Assembly (NCBI GenBank): GCA_029785235.1
Contig: JAFMAA010000026.1
Span: 1-12,513, forward strand
Source: Nitrososphaerota archaeon
Lineage (GTDB): Archaea; Thermoproteota; Nitrososphaeria; Nitrososphaerales; UBA183
Length of the DNA stretch: 12,513 nucleotides
Direction: 5' to 3'
Position numbers and translations under genes: made by a program. Each line of letters begins with the position of its first letter. Position 1 is the stretch's first letter. Below the pieces are notes generated by a model that saw only the letters and a program-made list of their open reading frames with translations, was not told the DNA's origin and did no database searches. This document shows positions 6,705-12,513 of this stretch, piece by piece.

Positions 6705-6712
6705 CTTTTAAG
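6705..6712 (-). promoter_or_regulatory. TATA box of the 40-aa gene
   Basis: The minus strand reads CTTAAAAG, centred 28-29 bases before ATG 6680: a strong match in sequence and spacing. Confidence 0.55.
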
Positions 6713-6803
6713 AATGAGCCTATGCATGACAATGAGGGTCCTGCGTCAGGCGAAATCCAAGTGCGAGCCAGGCCGCGCCTACCCTTGGTACCGGCGCCAA
6801 CTT

Positions 6804-6812
6804 CTAAATAAG
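6804..6812 (+). promoter_or_regulatory. Probable TATA box of the VIT1/CCC1-like gene
   Basis: CTAAATAAG would place transcription start near 6833-6836. This is about 70 bases before the first ordinary start codon of the transporter (TTG 6907) but only a few bases before CTG 6841, from which the reading frame gives a family-like N-terminus. The rest of the 226-base gap 6681-6906 shows only this, the minus-strand TATA box and the open upstream extension of the transporter frame. Confidence 0.45.
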
Positions 6813-6906
6813 AACAGCCGAGCGACTCAGACGAGTCGAACTGCCCACCAGCCCCGCAGAGAAGCACCCCCACATTCCAGCTCGCAACCTCCTAGACAGG
6901 ATAGTC

Positions 6907-7545
6907 TTGGGTGGGAGCGACGGAGCGATCGAGGGGGTGGCGATTACCTCTGCACTCAACGGAGCAGGCCTGGCGTTCGGGACCATAGCGGTAACGGGCG
7001 TCGCCTTTGCCGTCGCAGGCGCGCTTTCTATGTTCTTCAGCAGCTACCTCTCCAGGAGGACCGAGATGGACTCGCTCAAGATTGACTTGGCGAGGGAGAA
7101 GATGGAGATCGAGACAGAGCCTGAAGAAGAGATGCATGAGATGGCGGACCTGCTGAAGAAGGACGGCTACGGCGAACGCGAAGTCGAAGTCATAATGGGG
7201 AGGCTGAAGAAAGACAAGGAGCTCTGGCTAAGAGAGATGCTGCGAAGAGAGCTGCGCGTAAATGCCGAAGACGTCAGCACTGACCCTTACGGTCATGCAC
7301 TCGCCGCAGGATTGGCGTTCTTCTTGCTTTCCATCCTCTCGCTTTCGCCGTACCTCATCCTTCTCCCCAGAGCTGACGCGCTCGGGGCGTCCGTGACGCT
7401 GTCGCTCGTCGCATTGTTTGCCCTGGGTTCTAGGGCTTTCGTGCCTCGTAACTTCAGGCCGAGGTCTGGCTTTGAATCGGCAGCCGTGGGGGCGACAGCA
7501 GGCGTCTTGCTCTATGTCATAGGCATCCTGTTCTCGACGCTCTGA
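6907..7545 (+). CDS. VIT1/CCC1-family iron/manganese transporter-like membrane protein (true start probably upstream)
   Basis: Members of this family export Fe2+ or Mn2+ from the cytosol. From TTG 6907 the protein has 212 residues: LGGSDGAIEGVAITSALNGA in the first membrane helix, a second helix to about 45 ending SSYLSRRTEMD, then a charged cytosolic helical domain (about 50-125) rich in Glu and Met (EPEEEMHEMADLL), as in the metal-binding domain of VIT1, and three more helices to the C-terminus: five in all, as in the family. TTG 6907 cuts into the first helix. The frame stays open back to 6808, and its codons just upstream read AEKHPHIPARNLLDRIV, which resembles the conserved N-terminus of VIT proteins, but contain no ATG, GTG or TTG; CTG 6841 or ATT 6874 are candidate starts. 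Confidence 0.85.
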   Translation: MGGSDGAIEGVAITSALNGAGLAFGTIAVTGVAFAVAGALSMFFSSYLSRRTEMDSLKIDLAREKMEIETEPEEEMHEMADLLKKDGYGEREVEVIMGRLKKDKELWLREMLRRELRVNAEDVSTDPYGHALAAGLAFFLLSILSLSPYLILLPRADALGASVTLSLVALFALGSRAFVPRNFRPRSGFESAAVGATAGVLLYVIGILFSTL

Positions 7546-7646
7546 AGAGCCCCTCCGGGCCGCCGACCACTCCTGTCCCCGCAACACGATGGGCAGCACG
7601 AAGGGTAAAGCGCCACCCCTCCGGGAGACACCGGAAAGGAAAAGGG

Positions 7647-7663
7647 CCGGGGTTCCACCCCGG
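7647..7663 (+). repeat. GC-rich 7-bp hairpin just upstream of the HypE-like gene
   Basis: CCGGGGT and ACCCCGG pair around TCC, ending five bases before GTG 7669. It lies in the 123-base gap after the transporter gene, which otherwise shows only a repeated CCCCTCCGGG near each end (7550-7559 and 7616-7625). A stem so close to the start could limit ribosome access; no riboswitch class is recognised. Confidence 0.4.
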
Positions 7664-7668
7664 AGGGG

Positions 7669-8676
7669 GTGAAAAGGCTCCCGCTGGGGAAGATCCCAAT
7701 CGAAGTCTTGAACGACACTGTGCTGAAGCTAACCGGGGCAGCCTCGGACCAGCTGGTCGCCCAGCCAAGGGCGGGGCTGGATTTCGCGGCTGTCAAGGTA
7801 GGAGACAAGTTCATGGTGGCGTCGGCTGACCCGATAACTGGCGTTTCGGAGAACATTGGCGCCTATGCGGTGCACGTGAGCGCCAACGACGTAGCCACCA
7901 GCGGGAACAAACCGCAATTCGCGGAGGTCGTGATACTGCTTCCGCGAGGGTCATTTGATTCGGACCTCAAGAAGGTCGCCAGGCAGGTTCACGAGGCTGC
8001 CCTGAAGACAGGGATTACCATACTAGGAGGGCACACCGAGGTCGCGCCTGGCATAGACCACCCCATCCTCATGGCGACGGTGTTCAGTATTGTGGACAAG
8101 TTTGTCACCTCAGGGGACGCACAAGATGGCGATACGATGATGATGACGAAGACAGCAGGCCTGGAAGGTACCGCGGAGCTGGCAAGGGAGTACAGGTTCC
8201 GTGCGGGAGACCTACGCCCCTCCACCCTCAGAAGGGCGAGACGGTTCATCGAGAAGGTTGACATAACGAAGGAGGCGGTCGCATCGTTCGGGACTGGGAA
8301 GGTCCACGCAATGCATGACTGCACCGAGGGAGGTGTCGTGGGGGCGGCCTTCGAGATGTCCCTGGCGTCTGGTCTCGGCTTCGTGCTCGAAGAGGCCGCG
8401 GTCCCGGTCGCCCGTGAGACTAGAGAGATATGCGATGTCCTGTCCATCGACCCCCTGCGGCTGATAGGTTCCGGCTCGCTTCTGCTTTCCGTGGCGCCCG
8501 GAGCCGAGGCGGAGGTAGAAGACGCGCTGCGAGGAGTGTGCGATGTCACCAGTGTAGGTTCCTTTGCAAGCGCCAGGAGATTCGTGTTGGGGAGGGACGG
8601 CTCCTCCCGGGAACTGAAGGACGCCCCTCAGGACGAGCTATGGAGAGTGCTCGTCCGGCGTCGAGGCTCGAGGTAG
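7669..8676 (+). CDS. HypE/PurM-superfamily (AIR synthase-related) protein
   Basis: This 335-residue protein has the two-domain AIR synthase-related fold of HypE, ThiL, SelD and PurM, which bind ATP and handle small phosphorylated or carbamoylated intermediates. The N-terminus KRLPLGKIPIEVL and ASADPITGV are HypE-like; GGHTEVAPG (about 120-128) and MHDCTEGGVVGAAFE (from 215) match the conserved nucleotide-site loops, although Cys218 stands where Pro is usual. It lacks the C-terminal cysteine tail on which true HypE forms the thiocyanate, ending instead RRRGSR, and no hydrogenase genes are in view, so it is probably not a hydrogenase maturase. An in-frame stop upstream leaves GTG 7669 as the only reasonable start. 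There is no clear TATA box, so it may be read from the transporter promoter. Its end overlaps the topoisomerase gene by 39 bases. Confidence 0.85.
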   Translation: MKRLPLGKIPIEVLNDTVLKLTGAASDQLVAQPRAGLDFAAVKVGDKFMVASADPITGVSENIGAYAVHVSANDVATSGNKPQFAEVVILLPRGSFDSDLKKVARQVHEAALKTGITILGGHTEVAPGIDHPILMATVFSIVDKFVTSGDAQDGDTMMMTKTAGLEGTAELAREYRFRAGDLRPSTLRRARRFIEKVDITKEAVASFGTGKVHAMHDCTEGGVVGAAFEMSLASGLGFVLEEAAVPVARETREICDVLSIDPLRLIGSGSLLLSVAPGAEAEVEDALRGVCDVTSVGSFASARRFVLGRDGSSRELKDAPQDELWRVLVRRRGSR

Positions 8677-10215
8677 AGGGTTGGCCTCCGCACCGGTTGG
8701 AACCCACTTCGAGGAAGTCTTGAGGGCCCAGGCGAACTTATTCTGGAGGGACTTGCTGTAGACCTTCGCCCATTCGAGCCCCACATAGTCACACCAGGCC
8801 TTGTAGACCCGCGGGTCGATGTAGTTCTTCATCGACGTGTTTAGGTTGTAGTTTTTGGTCCTCTCGTAGAAGTCGAGTTCCCTCTTCAGCCGGGGGATGC
8901 GCTTGACGTCGTTTTTGGCGATTGCGTCCTTTAGCTTCTGCTCCTTCTTCCTGCGAGCCTCTTCCCAGGTCTTCGGGGGGGTCCTCTGGTGGTTGCAGAA
9001 CATCGCCGCCCGGAGGTTCGCCTCCTTCGCATGGTAGAGCTTGTCCAGGTCGTCTGCATCTTTCATGTCTTCCGAGCCAAGGTACTCCCTCGCCTTAGCG
9101 GTCGCGTGGTAGGTCCTGAACATCTTCGCTGTGACCCCGGGGACCGTGGAGGACAAGAACTGGTTGACCATGCTCGAGCTAACGTCGTGGAATATCTCGT
9201 CGCCTGGTTTCTTGCCGTGCATGAACGCGTGGAGGTTGTCGACGACTGACTGAGGGAGGGCCTCCGTTTTGTTCCAGGCGACCGAGTCCTTCCCCAAGAA
9301 CTTGAACTCGGTCATGTTTCCCCTGAAGTTCACGTGTTCCACCCTGAGGGTGCTCGCGCCTACAGTGTCAGCCTCTTCTTCGTCCTTCTCGTCCCCTACC
9401 CTCATCCCAAGGGTGTCGATCAGATAGCAGACTGTCGCGACCTGCCGTACTTTCTCTTCCTTCGACCCCAGGCCCCGAAGTATCCTGGCCCTGATCTTCT
9501 CGAGGTGGGTGCCTACCTTCAGCGCGTTATCATACTTCGCCTTGCTCCTCGACTGCTGCAGCGGGGAGCTCTCGTGCAGCCACACGTACTTCTCCTTGCC
9601 GGTCAGTCTGTCGATCCACTTGGCCATCCACATGGAGTTGTGGTCGTGCACCACCGCCTTCCATTCCCCGGGCGGGACCGGCGACTCCTCTCCAAGATTG
9701 AGCACTACGTCGGAAGGCTGTGTCCTGGGCTTCCACCTGCCTCTCAGGGGGTGCTGACCCCTGCCCATGAAGAGCCCTGGAGGCTCGACCATCCAGTTAG
9801 CTATGTCGACCTCCTTGCCGTCTAAGACTGCCCGGCCGTACTTTGCCTTCAACGCCTCTCTCCTCTCCTTTCTCGCCGCGGCGAGCGCTTTCTTCTCCTC
9901 CTTGGACATCCCCTCCTTGGCCTCCCTCTCAGCGTCGACCTTCCGATAGAGCTTGGAGAAGTCTACACCCTCGAAAGTGGCACCGTTGCACCAGCCAGGG
10001 AGCGGCTTTATGAAATCAGACATGAAGTTGGACCGGAAGACAGGGTCTTGGACGTAGGGGGTGTCCTTCTTCTTCGCGAAGTTGTACGCCATCTCCTCGG
10101 CCAAAGGCGAGAGCAGCACCTCTTTGCCATCTACAGAGACTGTGATACCCTCCGGGACATATGGGTCAGGGAAATTGACCCCGTTGTGAGAGAGAGTCTT
10201 CCAGTAGGCACTCAT
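8638..10215 (-). CDS. top1: DNA topoisomerase IB (eukaryote-like)
   Basis: A type IB topoisomerase relaxes positive and negative supercoils through a 3'-phosphotyrosyl nick, without ATP. From ATG 10215 the protein has 525 residues. The N-terminal core begins at once (WKTLSHNGVNFPDPYVP), without the long charged extension of eukaryotic enzymes. All five catalytic residues are visible: Arg272 (LGMRVGDEKDEEEADTVG), Lys309 (FLGKDSVAWNK), Arg367 (MFRTYHATA), His409 (FCNHQRTPP) and nucleophile Tyr465 (SMKNYIDPRV). A coiled, lysine-rich linker lies between His409 and Tyr465. TTG 10257 is also in frame, but it lies upstream of the TATA box that fits ATG 10215, so I prefer the ATG. The PAC2 gene is divergent. 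In archaea this enzyme points to the Thaumarchaeota and relatives. Confidence 0.96.
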   Translation of the reverse strand: MSAYWKTLSHNGVNFPDPYVPEGITVSVDGKEVLLSPLAEEMAYNFAKKKDTPYVQDPVFRSNFMSDFIKPLPGWCNGATFEGVDFSKLYRKVDAEREAKEGMSKEEKKALAAARKERREALKAKYGRAVLDGKEVDIANWMVEPPGLFMGRGQHPLRGRWKPRTQPSDVVLNLGEESPVPPGEWKAVVHDHNSMWMAKWIDRLTGKEKYVWLHESSPLQQSRSKAKYDNALKVGTHLEKIRARILRGLGSKEEKVRQVATVCYLIDTLGMRVGDEKDEEEADTVGASTLRVEHVNFRGNMTEFKFLGKDSVAWNKTEALPQSVVDNLHAFMHGKKPGDEIFHDVSSSMVNQFLSSTVPGVTAKMFRTYHATAKAREYLGSEDMKDADDLDKLYHAKEANLRAAMFCNHQRTPPKTWEEARRKKEQKLKDAIAKNDVKRIPRLKRELDFYERTKNYNLNTSMKNYIDPRVYKAWCDYVGLEWAKVYSKSLQNKFAWALKTSSKWVPTGAEANPLPRASTPDEHSP

Positions 10216-10245
10216 GAGCCTTTGTGCAGGTTTCTGCCTATCGTG

Positions 10246-10252
10246 TATTAAA
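10246..10252 (-). promoter_or_regulatory. TATA box of topoisomerase IB
   Basis: The minus strand reads TTTAATA, centred 34 bases before ATG 10215, predicting a leader of only about seven bases. It lies inside the reading frame extension to TTG 10257, which argues against that longer start. Confidence 0.5.
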
Positions 10253-10287
10253 GTCAACTTAGCGTTTGGCCGACGGTGCTGCGAGGG

Positions 10288-10295
10288 TTAAATAG
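10288..10295 (+). promoter_or_regulatory. TATA box of the PAC2 gene
   Basis: TTAAATAG is centred about 31 bases before ATG 10323. Together with the topoisomerase TATA box, it makes the 107-base gap 10216-10322 a divergent promoter region. Confidence 0.5.
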
Positions 10296-10322
10296 GAAGT
10301 CGGGCCACGAAGTCATCAATAC

Positions 10323-11048
10323 ATGTGGATAGACTACGTAGGTTCGCGTCAGACCAGATTGAGGTCTCCGGCGATGGTCGTGGCGGTCTCGACGTCGATG
10401 CCCCAGTATCGCACGCTCTATTCCCAGGCCCGCGAGTTGGCAGACTATATGCTGAAGAAGATGAAGTTTGAGAGGATAGGGACGGTCAGGGCCTCCGCGT
10501 TCCCCCCCGAGGTGCTCCTTCGGGACGAGGGGATATCGACCCTCCCCGAATGTGGTTTGTATCTGAACAGGGGGAGACGCGACACAATCCTCTTCGCCGG
10601 GGACTCTAGCCCCATGGACGAGCAGTACGAGTTCACCGAGTTCCTCCTTGGGAAAGCGGAGGAGATGGGCACCGAAGAGCTCTACTCTATTGGGGCAAGG
10701 TGGACCGAGACCCCCCTCCCCCCTGAGGCAGACCCACAGGCGCTCGGCTTCGCGACCGACGCCATCGGCGTAGCCAGGCTGCGGAAGAGCGGCGTGAAAA
10801 TCCTGACAGAAGAGCCGGCGCCTTTCTTCGCTTCGATGGTGGTGGCCATGGCGAAAGACCACGGGATCAGGGGGTACAAGCTGTCGACCGACCACGGCGA
10901 ACCGAGCCCTCATACCAGGTCCGTCGCGAGGTTGATCGAGGCGCTCAGCGAGCTGGTTGGCTTTCAGGTAGACCTGGACGAGCTGAAGTCGAAGGCGCTC
11001 CCCACCCTTCCAACTAGCCAGTCCGGGGGCAACTCCATCTACCACTAA
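10323..11048 (+). CDS. PAC2-family protein (proteasome assembly chaperone-like) with C-terminal HbYX motif
   Basis: This 241-residue protein belongs to the PAC2 family, related to eukaryotic proteasome assembly chaperones and to archaeal PbaA and PbaB. The fold's landmarks are visible: SPAMVVAVSTSMPQYRTLYS opening the domain, the strand-turn DTILFAGDSSPMDEQYEF, EELYSIGARWTETPLPP, and GVARLRKSGVKILTEEPAP before APFFASMVVAMAKDHGIRGY. The last 13 or so residues are a polar Ser/Gly-containing tail (from PTLPTSQS) that ends Ile-Tyr-His: hydrophobic-Tyr-any, the HbYX motif by which activators and assembly factors dock in the pockets of the 20S alpha ring. By inference it binds the proteasome. The TATA box supports ATG 10323; ATG 10374 is an internal alternative that would remove a short N-terminal stretch. 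Confidence 0.87.
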   Translation: MWIDYVGSRQTRLRSPAMVVAVSTSMPQYRTLYSQARELADYMLKKMKFERIGTVRASAFPPEVLLRDEGISTLPECGLYLNRGRRDTILFAGDSSPMDEQYEFTEFLLGKAEEMGTEELYSIGARWTETPLPPEADPQALGFATDAIGVARLRKSGVKILTEEPAPFFASMVVAMAKDHGIRGYKLSTDHGEPSPHTRSVARLIEALSELVGFQVDLDELKSKALPTLPTSQSGGNSIYH

Positions 11049-11075
11049 CCTGTCGATGTCCGCGCCCGCGCTATG

Positions 11076-11080
11076 TTTAT
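11076..11080 (+). promoter_or_regulatory. Probable TATA element of the HExxH gene
   Basis: TTTAT is centred about 31 bases before ATG 11109. It overlaps the start of the longer frame from ATG 11073, so the shorter start fits better. Confidence 0.35.
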
Positions 11081-11108
11081 CCATGTGGCGGGTCTCCTCG
11101 AAGAACCA

Positions 11109-11861
11109 ATGCGCCTTGCAAGCAGCGACAGACAACTACAGAGCACGCTCGACTGGGCGCTCGACAGGATGCGCCAGAAAGGGTATACCGTGAAGTCGAA
11201 GGTCACACTCAACGTCGAGCCGAACCTCGCGATAATGGGTTACGCCAGGAAGGAGGGAGGGACCCACAAGATTATGATCTCAGAGTGGGCACTCGACTCT
11301 GAGATGTTGGGGGGTCTCGTGCTGCACGAGCTTGCCCATGTCTACTTCACTGAACGAGGGGCCAGCTCGCATGATAGCGACGTCTTGGAAGAGGTCCTGG
11401 AGGGGCTGAAAGAGCGGGACGGCCTGAGGACCAAGGAGACCGAGTGCCTGAGAGATGCCTTCAATCACCTTCAGAACGTGATGGTGGATGACGTGGTCTT
11501 CGCCGTCATGGGGGAAAAGGAGAAGGCGACGACGAAGAAGTTCTTCGCTGAATGGGTGTCTGACAGGCCATCTGGGGACCCGGTGACCGACACAGAGCTC
11601 CTATGCAGGAACGCCTTCGCCGTCGCTTCGCTCAAGAGACGTGGCCTGTTCGACAAGACCAGCGAGATGCACCACAGGAACGAGTCGCTAGTATCCTCAC
11701 TAGGGCCCAAAGCAAGGGGAGAGTTCGATTGGCTTGAGTCGTTCTTCGCGACCGCGAGCGTGGAGTGGGAGGCCGGGAGGTTCAGAGATGCCCTCGAATC
11801 GTTCTTCGACAGGCTGCTTTCGCTCATGCGTTCGTCGACCAAGCTCGACGACCTCCGATAG
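11109..11861 (+). CDS. HExxH zinc metalloprotein, putative metallopeptidase
   Basis: This is a predicted soluble protein of 250 residues with a zincin-type motif LVLHELAHVYFTE: His73, Glu74 and His77. Downstream, NVMVDDVVF (Asn123, Asp127, Asp128) lies in a helix where several HExxH families carry their third metal ligand, so one of these acids is a candidate. There is no signal peptide and no membrane helix, so it would act in the cytosol. The N-terminal segment SSDRQLQSTLDWALDRMRQK is helical, followed by a beta region (KSKVTLNVEPNLAIMGYA) before the motif helix, as in small minigluzincin-like proteases; the C-terminal third is helical and charged. I cannot name a family with confidence. 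It follows the PAC2 gene by about 60 bases but seems to have its own promoter; both could serve protein turnover. Confidence 0.75.
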   Translation: MRLASSDRQLQSTLDWALDRMRQKGYTVKSKVTLNVEPNLAIMGYARKEGGTHKIMISEWALDSEMLGGLVLHELAHVYFTERGASSHDSDVLEEVLEGLKERDGLRTKETECLRDAFNHLQNVMVDDVVFAVMGEKEKATTKKFFAEWVSDRPSGDPVTDTELLCRNAFAVASLKRRGLFDKTSEMHHRNESLVSSLGPKARGEFDWLESFFATASVEWEAGRFRDALESFFDRLLSLMRSSTKLDDLR

Positions 11862-11881
11862 CTGACCCGCACGGGGCATCT

Positions 11882-11898
11882 GATAGGAGACACCTATC
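11882..11898 (+). repeat. 6-bp hairpin downstream of the HExxH gene
   Basis: GATAGG and CCTATC pair around AGACA, 20 bases after the stop of the HExxH gene. No T-run follows, so it is at most a weak 3'-end structure. Confidence 0.25.
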
Positions 11899-11957
11899 GA
11901 ACCCTAAGTTCAGACATCCCATCGTGGGCTGGAGCTGGCGCCTACGCCTTCCCTTCG

Positions 11958-11965
11958 TTTATTAG
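11958..11965 (+). promoter_or_regulatory. TATA box of the HxlR-type gene
   Basis: TTTATTAG is centred 27-28 bases before TTG 11989, exactly the distance for a leaderless transcript that starts on the TTG. Confidence 0.5.
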
Positions 11966-11973
11966 AAAGACAG

Positions 11974-11996
11974 CGCGCCGGACCTCGCTTGGCGCG
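11974..11996. promoter_or_regulatory. Inverted repeat over the HxlR transcription start, candidate operator
   Basis: CGCGCC (11974-11979) and GGCGCG (11991-11996) are reverse complements separated by 11 bases, just downstream of the TATA box and overlapping the TTG start. The position would suit autorepression by a dimeric winged-helix protein. The arms are short and GC-rich, so chance is possible. Confidence 0.25.
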
Positions 11997-12447
11997 AGAA
12001 TATGAAGGGGAAGGGAGCCACCCCCATCCGGGGTCTCTTAGCGCGGAAGCGCTTGAGAGGAAGTTTCAGGACTTCGGAGAGGTCGCGACAGCGTTCGTCA
12101 GGGAGGTGAGCGCCACTGGGGCCTTCTCCTACAGGGGTGAGGCTAGATCTGTGAAGGACAATCTTAGTGTGACGAAGATGGTGTTCAGCAAGTGGTCTAT
12201 CGAGATACTGACCAGCACCTACTCCCTGAAGACGGCGGGCTTCGCGGACCTGAGGAGGCTCCTCCGTGGGATAAGCCCCCGTGTGCTCTCAAAGAAGCTG
12301 AAAGACCTTGAGGAGCTCGGATTCATCCGTAGGGAGGTGATTGGGACGAGGCCGCCGAAGGTCAGGTATACGCTTTCGAGGAAGGGTGAAGTGCTGGCAA
12401 AACTCGGAGAGCCTGTCATCCTCTACCTGCGTGAATCGAGGGGCTAA
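11989..12447 (+). CDS. HxlR-type winged-helix transcriptional regulator
   Basis: This 152-residue protein has a winged helix of the HxlR/MarR-like type in its second half: FSKWSIEILTSTYSLKTAGF, DLRRLLRGISPRVLSKKLKD (recognition helix), then LEELGFIRREVIGTRPPKVR (the wing) and YTLSRKGEVLAKL. The conserved ISPRVLSKKL and Tyr-x-Leu-x-x-x-Gly are the family signature. The cysteine that redox-sensing members carry just before the first helix is absent. An N-terminal region of about 60 residues (EALERKFQDFGEVATAFVRE) is helical and may help dimerisation. The TTG start is chosen from TATA spacing. Targets are unknown; neighbours suggest no specific pathway. Confidence 0.85.
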   Translation: MAREYEGEGSHPHPGSLSAEALERKFQDFGEVATAFVREVSATGAFSYRGEARSVKDNLSVTKMVFSKWSIEILTSTYSLKTAGFADLRRLLRGISPRVLSKKLKDLEELGFIRREVIGTRPPKVRYTLSRKGEVLAKLGEPVILYLRESRG

Positions 12448-12454
12448 GCCCGCC

Positions 12455-12513
12455 CTAGGTTGGACCCAGCAAGCGCTTGAGCGCGAGACCGGTCAGCGCG
12501 TAGTTCAGGAAGT
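12455..12513 (-). CDS. C-terminal end of a minus-strand gene cut by the right edge
   Basis: Reading the minus strand from the window edge, 18 codons (FLNYALTGLALKRLLGPT) run to a TAG at 12457-12455. The segment is hydrophobic and helical, which would fit the end of a membrane or helical protein, and the position, convergent with and seven bases from the HxlR stop, matches the tight packing elsewhere. It is too short to identify and could be chance. Confidence 0.35.
   Translation of the reverse strand, partial: FLNYALTGLALKRLLGPT

Noticed and set aside
6544..6873. 109-codon open frame on the minus strand
   Set aside because: It overlaps the better-supported 40-aa gene in another frame, has a Cys/Arg/Gly-rich composition with no family resemblance, and crosses the promoter of the 40-aa gene.
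6714..7085. 123-codon plus-strand frame before the VIT1/CCC1-like gene
   Set aside because: Its second half is a frame-shifted reading of the transporter gene and its first half is Arg/Ser-rich without any recognisable pattern.
7647..7663. tRNA T-arm-like GGGGTTCCACCCC
   Set aside because: The stem pairs best with a three-base loop, the loop does not align with the TTCRA pattern, and no acceptor, D or anticodon arm can be built around it.
8131..8150. ATGATGATGACG run resembling a C/D-box RNA
   Set aside because: It encodes the in-frame Met-Met-Met-Thr of the HypE-like protein, and no properly spaced D box or stem was seen.
10254..11135. 293-codon open frame on the minus strand
   Set aside because: It is the mirror of the PAC2 gene, runs through the divergent promoter region and has a His/Arg/Gly-rich, unprotein-like composition; high GC makes such shadow frames common here.

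Overview
The window looks like a chromosomal segment of an archaeon, most likely a member of the Nitrososphaeria (Thaumarchaeota) or a close relative. The evidence is a eukaryote-like DNA topoisomerase IB with a complete catalytic pentad, which among archaea is a hallmark of that lineage; an archaeal Orc1/Cdc6 initiator; a PAC2-family proteasome-associated protein; and promoters in which a TATA-like box lies about 25-34 bases upstream of the start codon, so that most mRNAs would be leaderless or nearly so. GC content is moderately high. Coding density is high: no stretch above 300 bases lacks a gene, and I see no rRNA, convincing tRNA, CRISPR array or insertion sequence.

Layout. 1-2226 (minus) is an Orc1/Cdc6 gene, cut by the left edge, whose Walker A motif is interrupted in frame by a 351-residue intein carrying a two-motif LAGLIDADG homing endonuclease (1000-2052). 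Divergent to it is a zinc-dependent-type MDR oxidoreductase (2352-3380). A minus-strand group follows: an ACT-V4R sensor-like protein (4398-5234), then a promoter and a two-gene unit of an unrecognised beta-rich protein (3792-4355) overlapping an OsmC-like protein (3377-3799). Divergent from the ACT-V4R gene is a large tandem winged-helix Lrp-like regulator (5295-6551). A 40-residue membrane protein gene (6558-6680, minus) converges on it through a perfect palindrome holding both stop codons.

The right half holds a VIT1/CCC1-like Fe/Mn transporter with an odd start (6907-7545), a HypE/PurM-superfamily protein (7669-8676), topoisomerase IB on the minus strand (8638-10215), a PAC2 protein ending in an HbYX motif (10323-11048), an HExxH metalloprotein (11109-11861), an HxlR-type winged-helix regulator (11989-12447) and the last codons of another minus-strand gene at the right edge.

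Functionally this is a housekeeping neighbourhood (replication initiation, DNA topology, proteasome handling, metal transport, peroxide or thiol chemistry, transcription factors) rather than a defence or mobile island. The one clear mobile element is the intein inside the initiator's ATP-binding loop. It makes production of active initiator depend on protein splicing, and it has a Gln where the block F histidine is usual.
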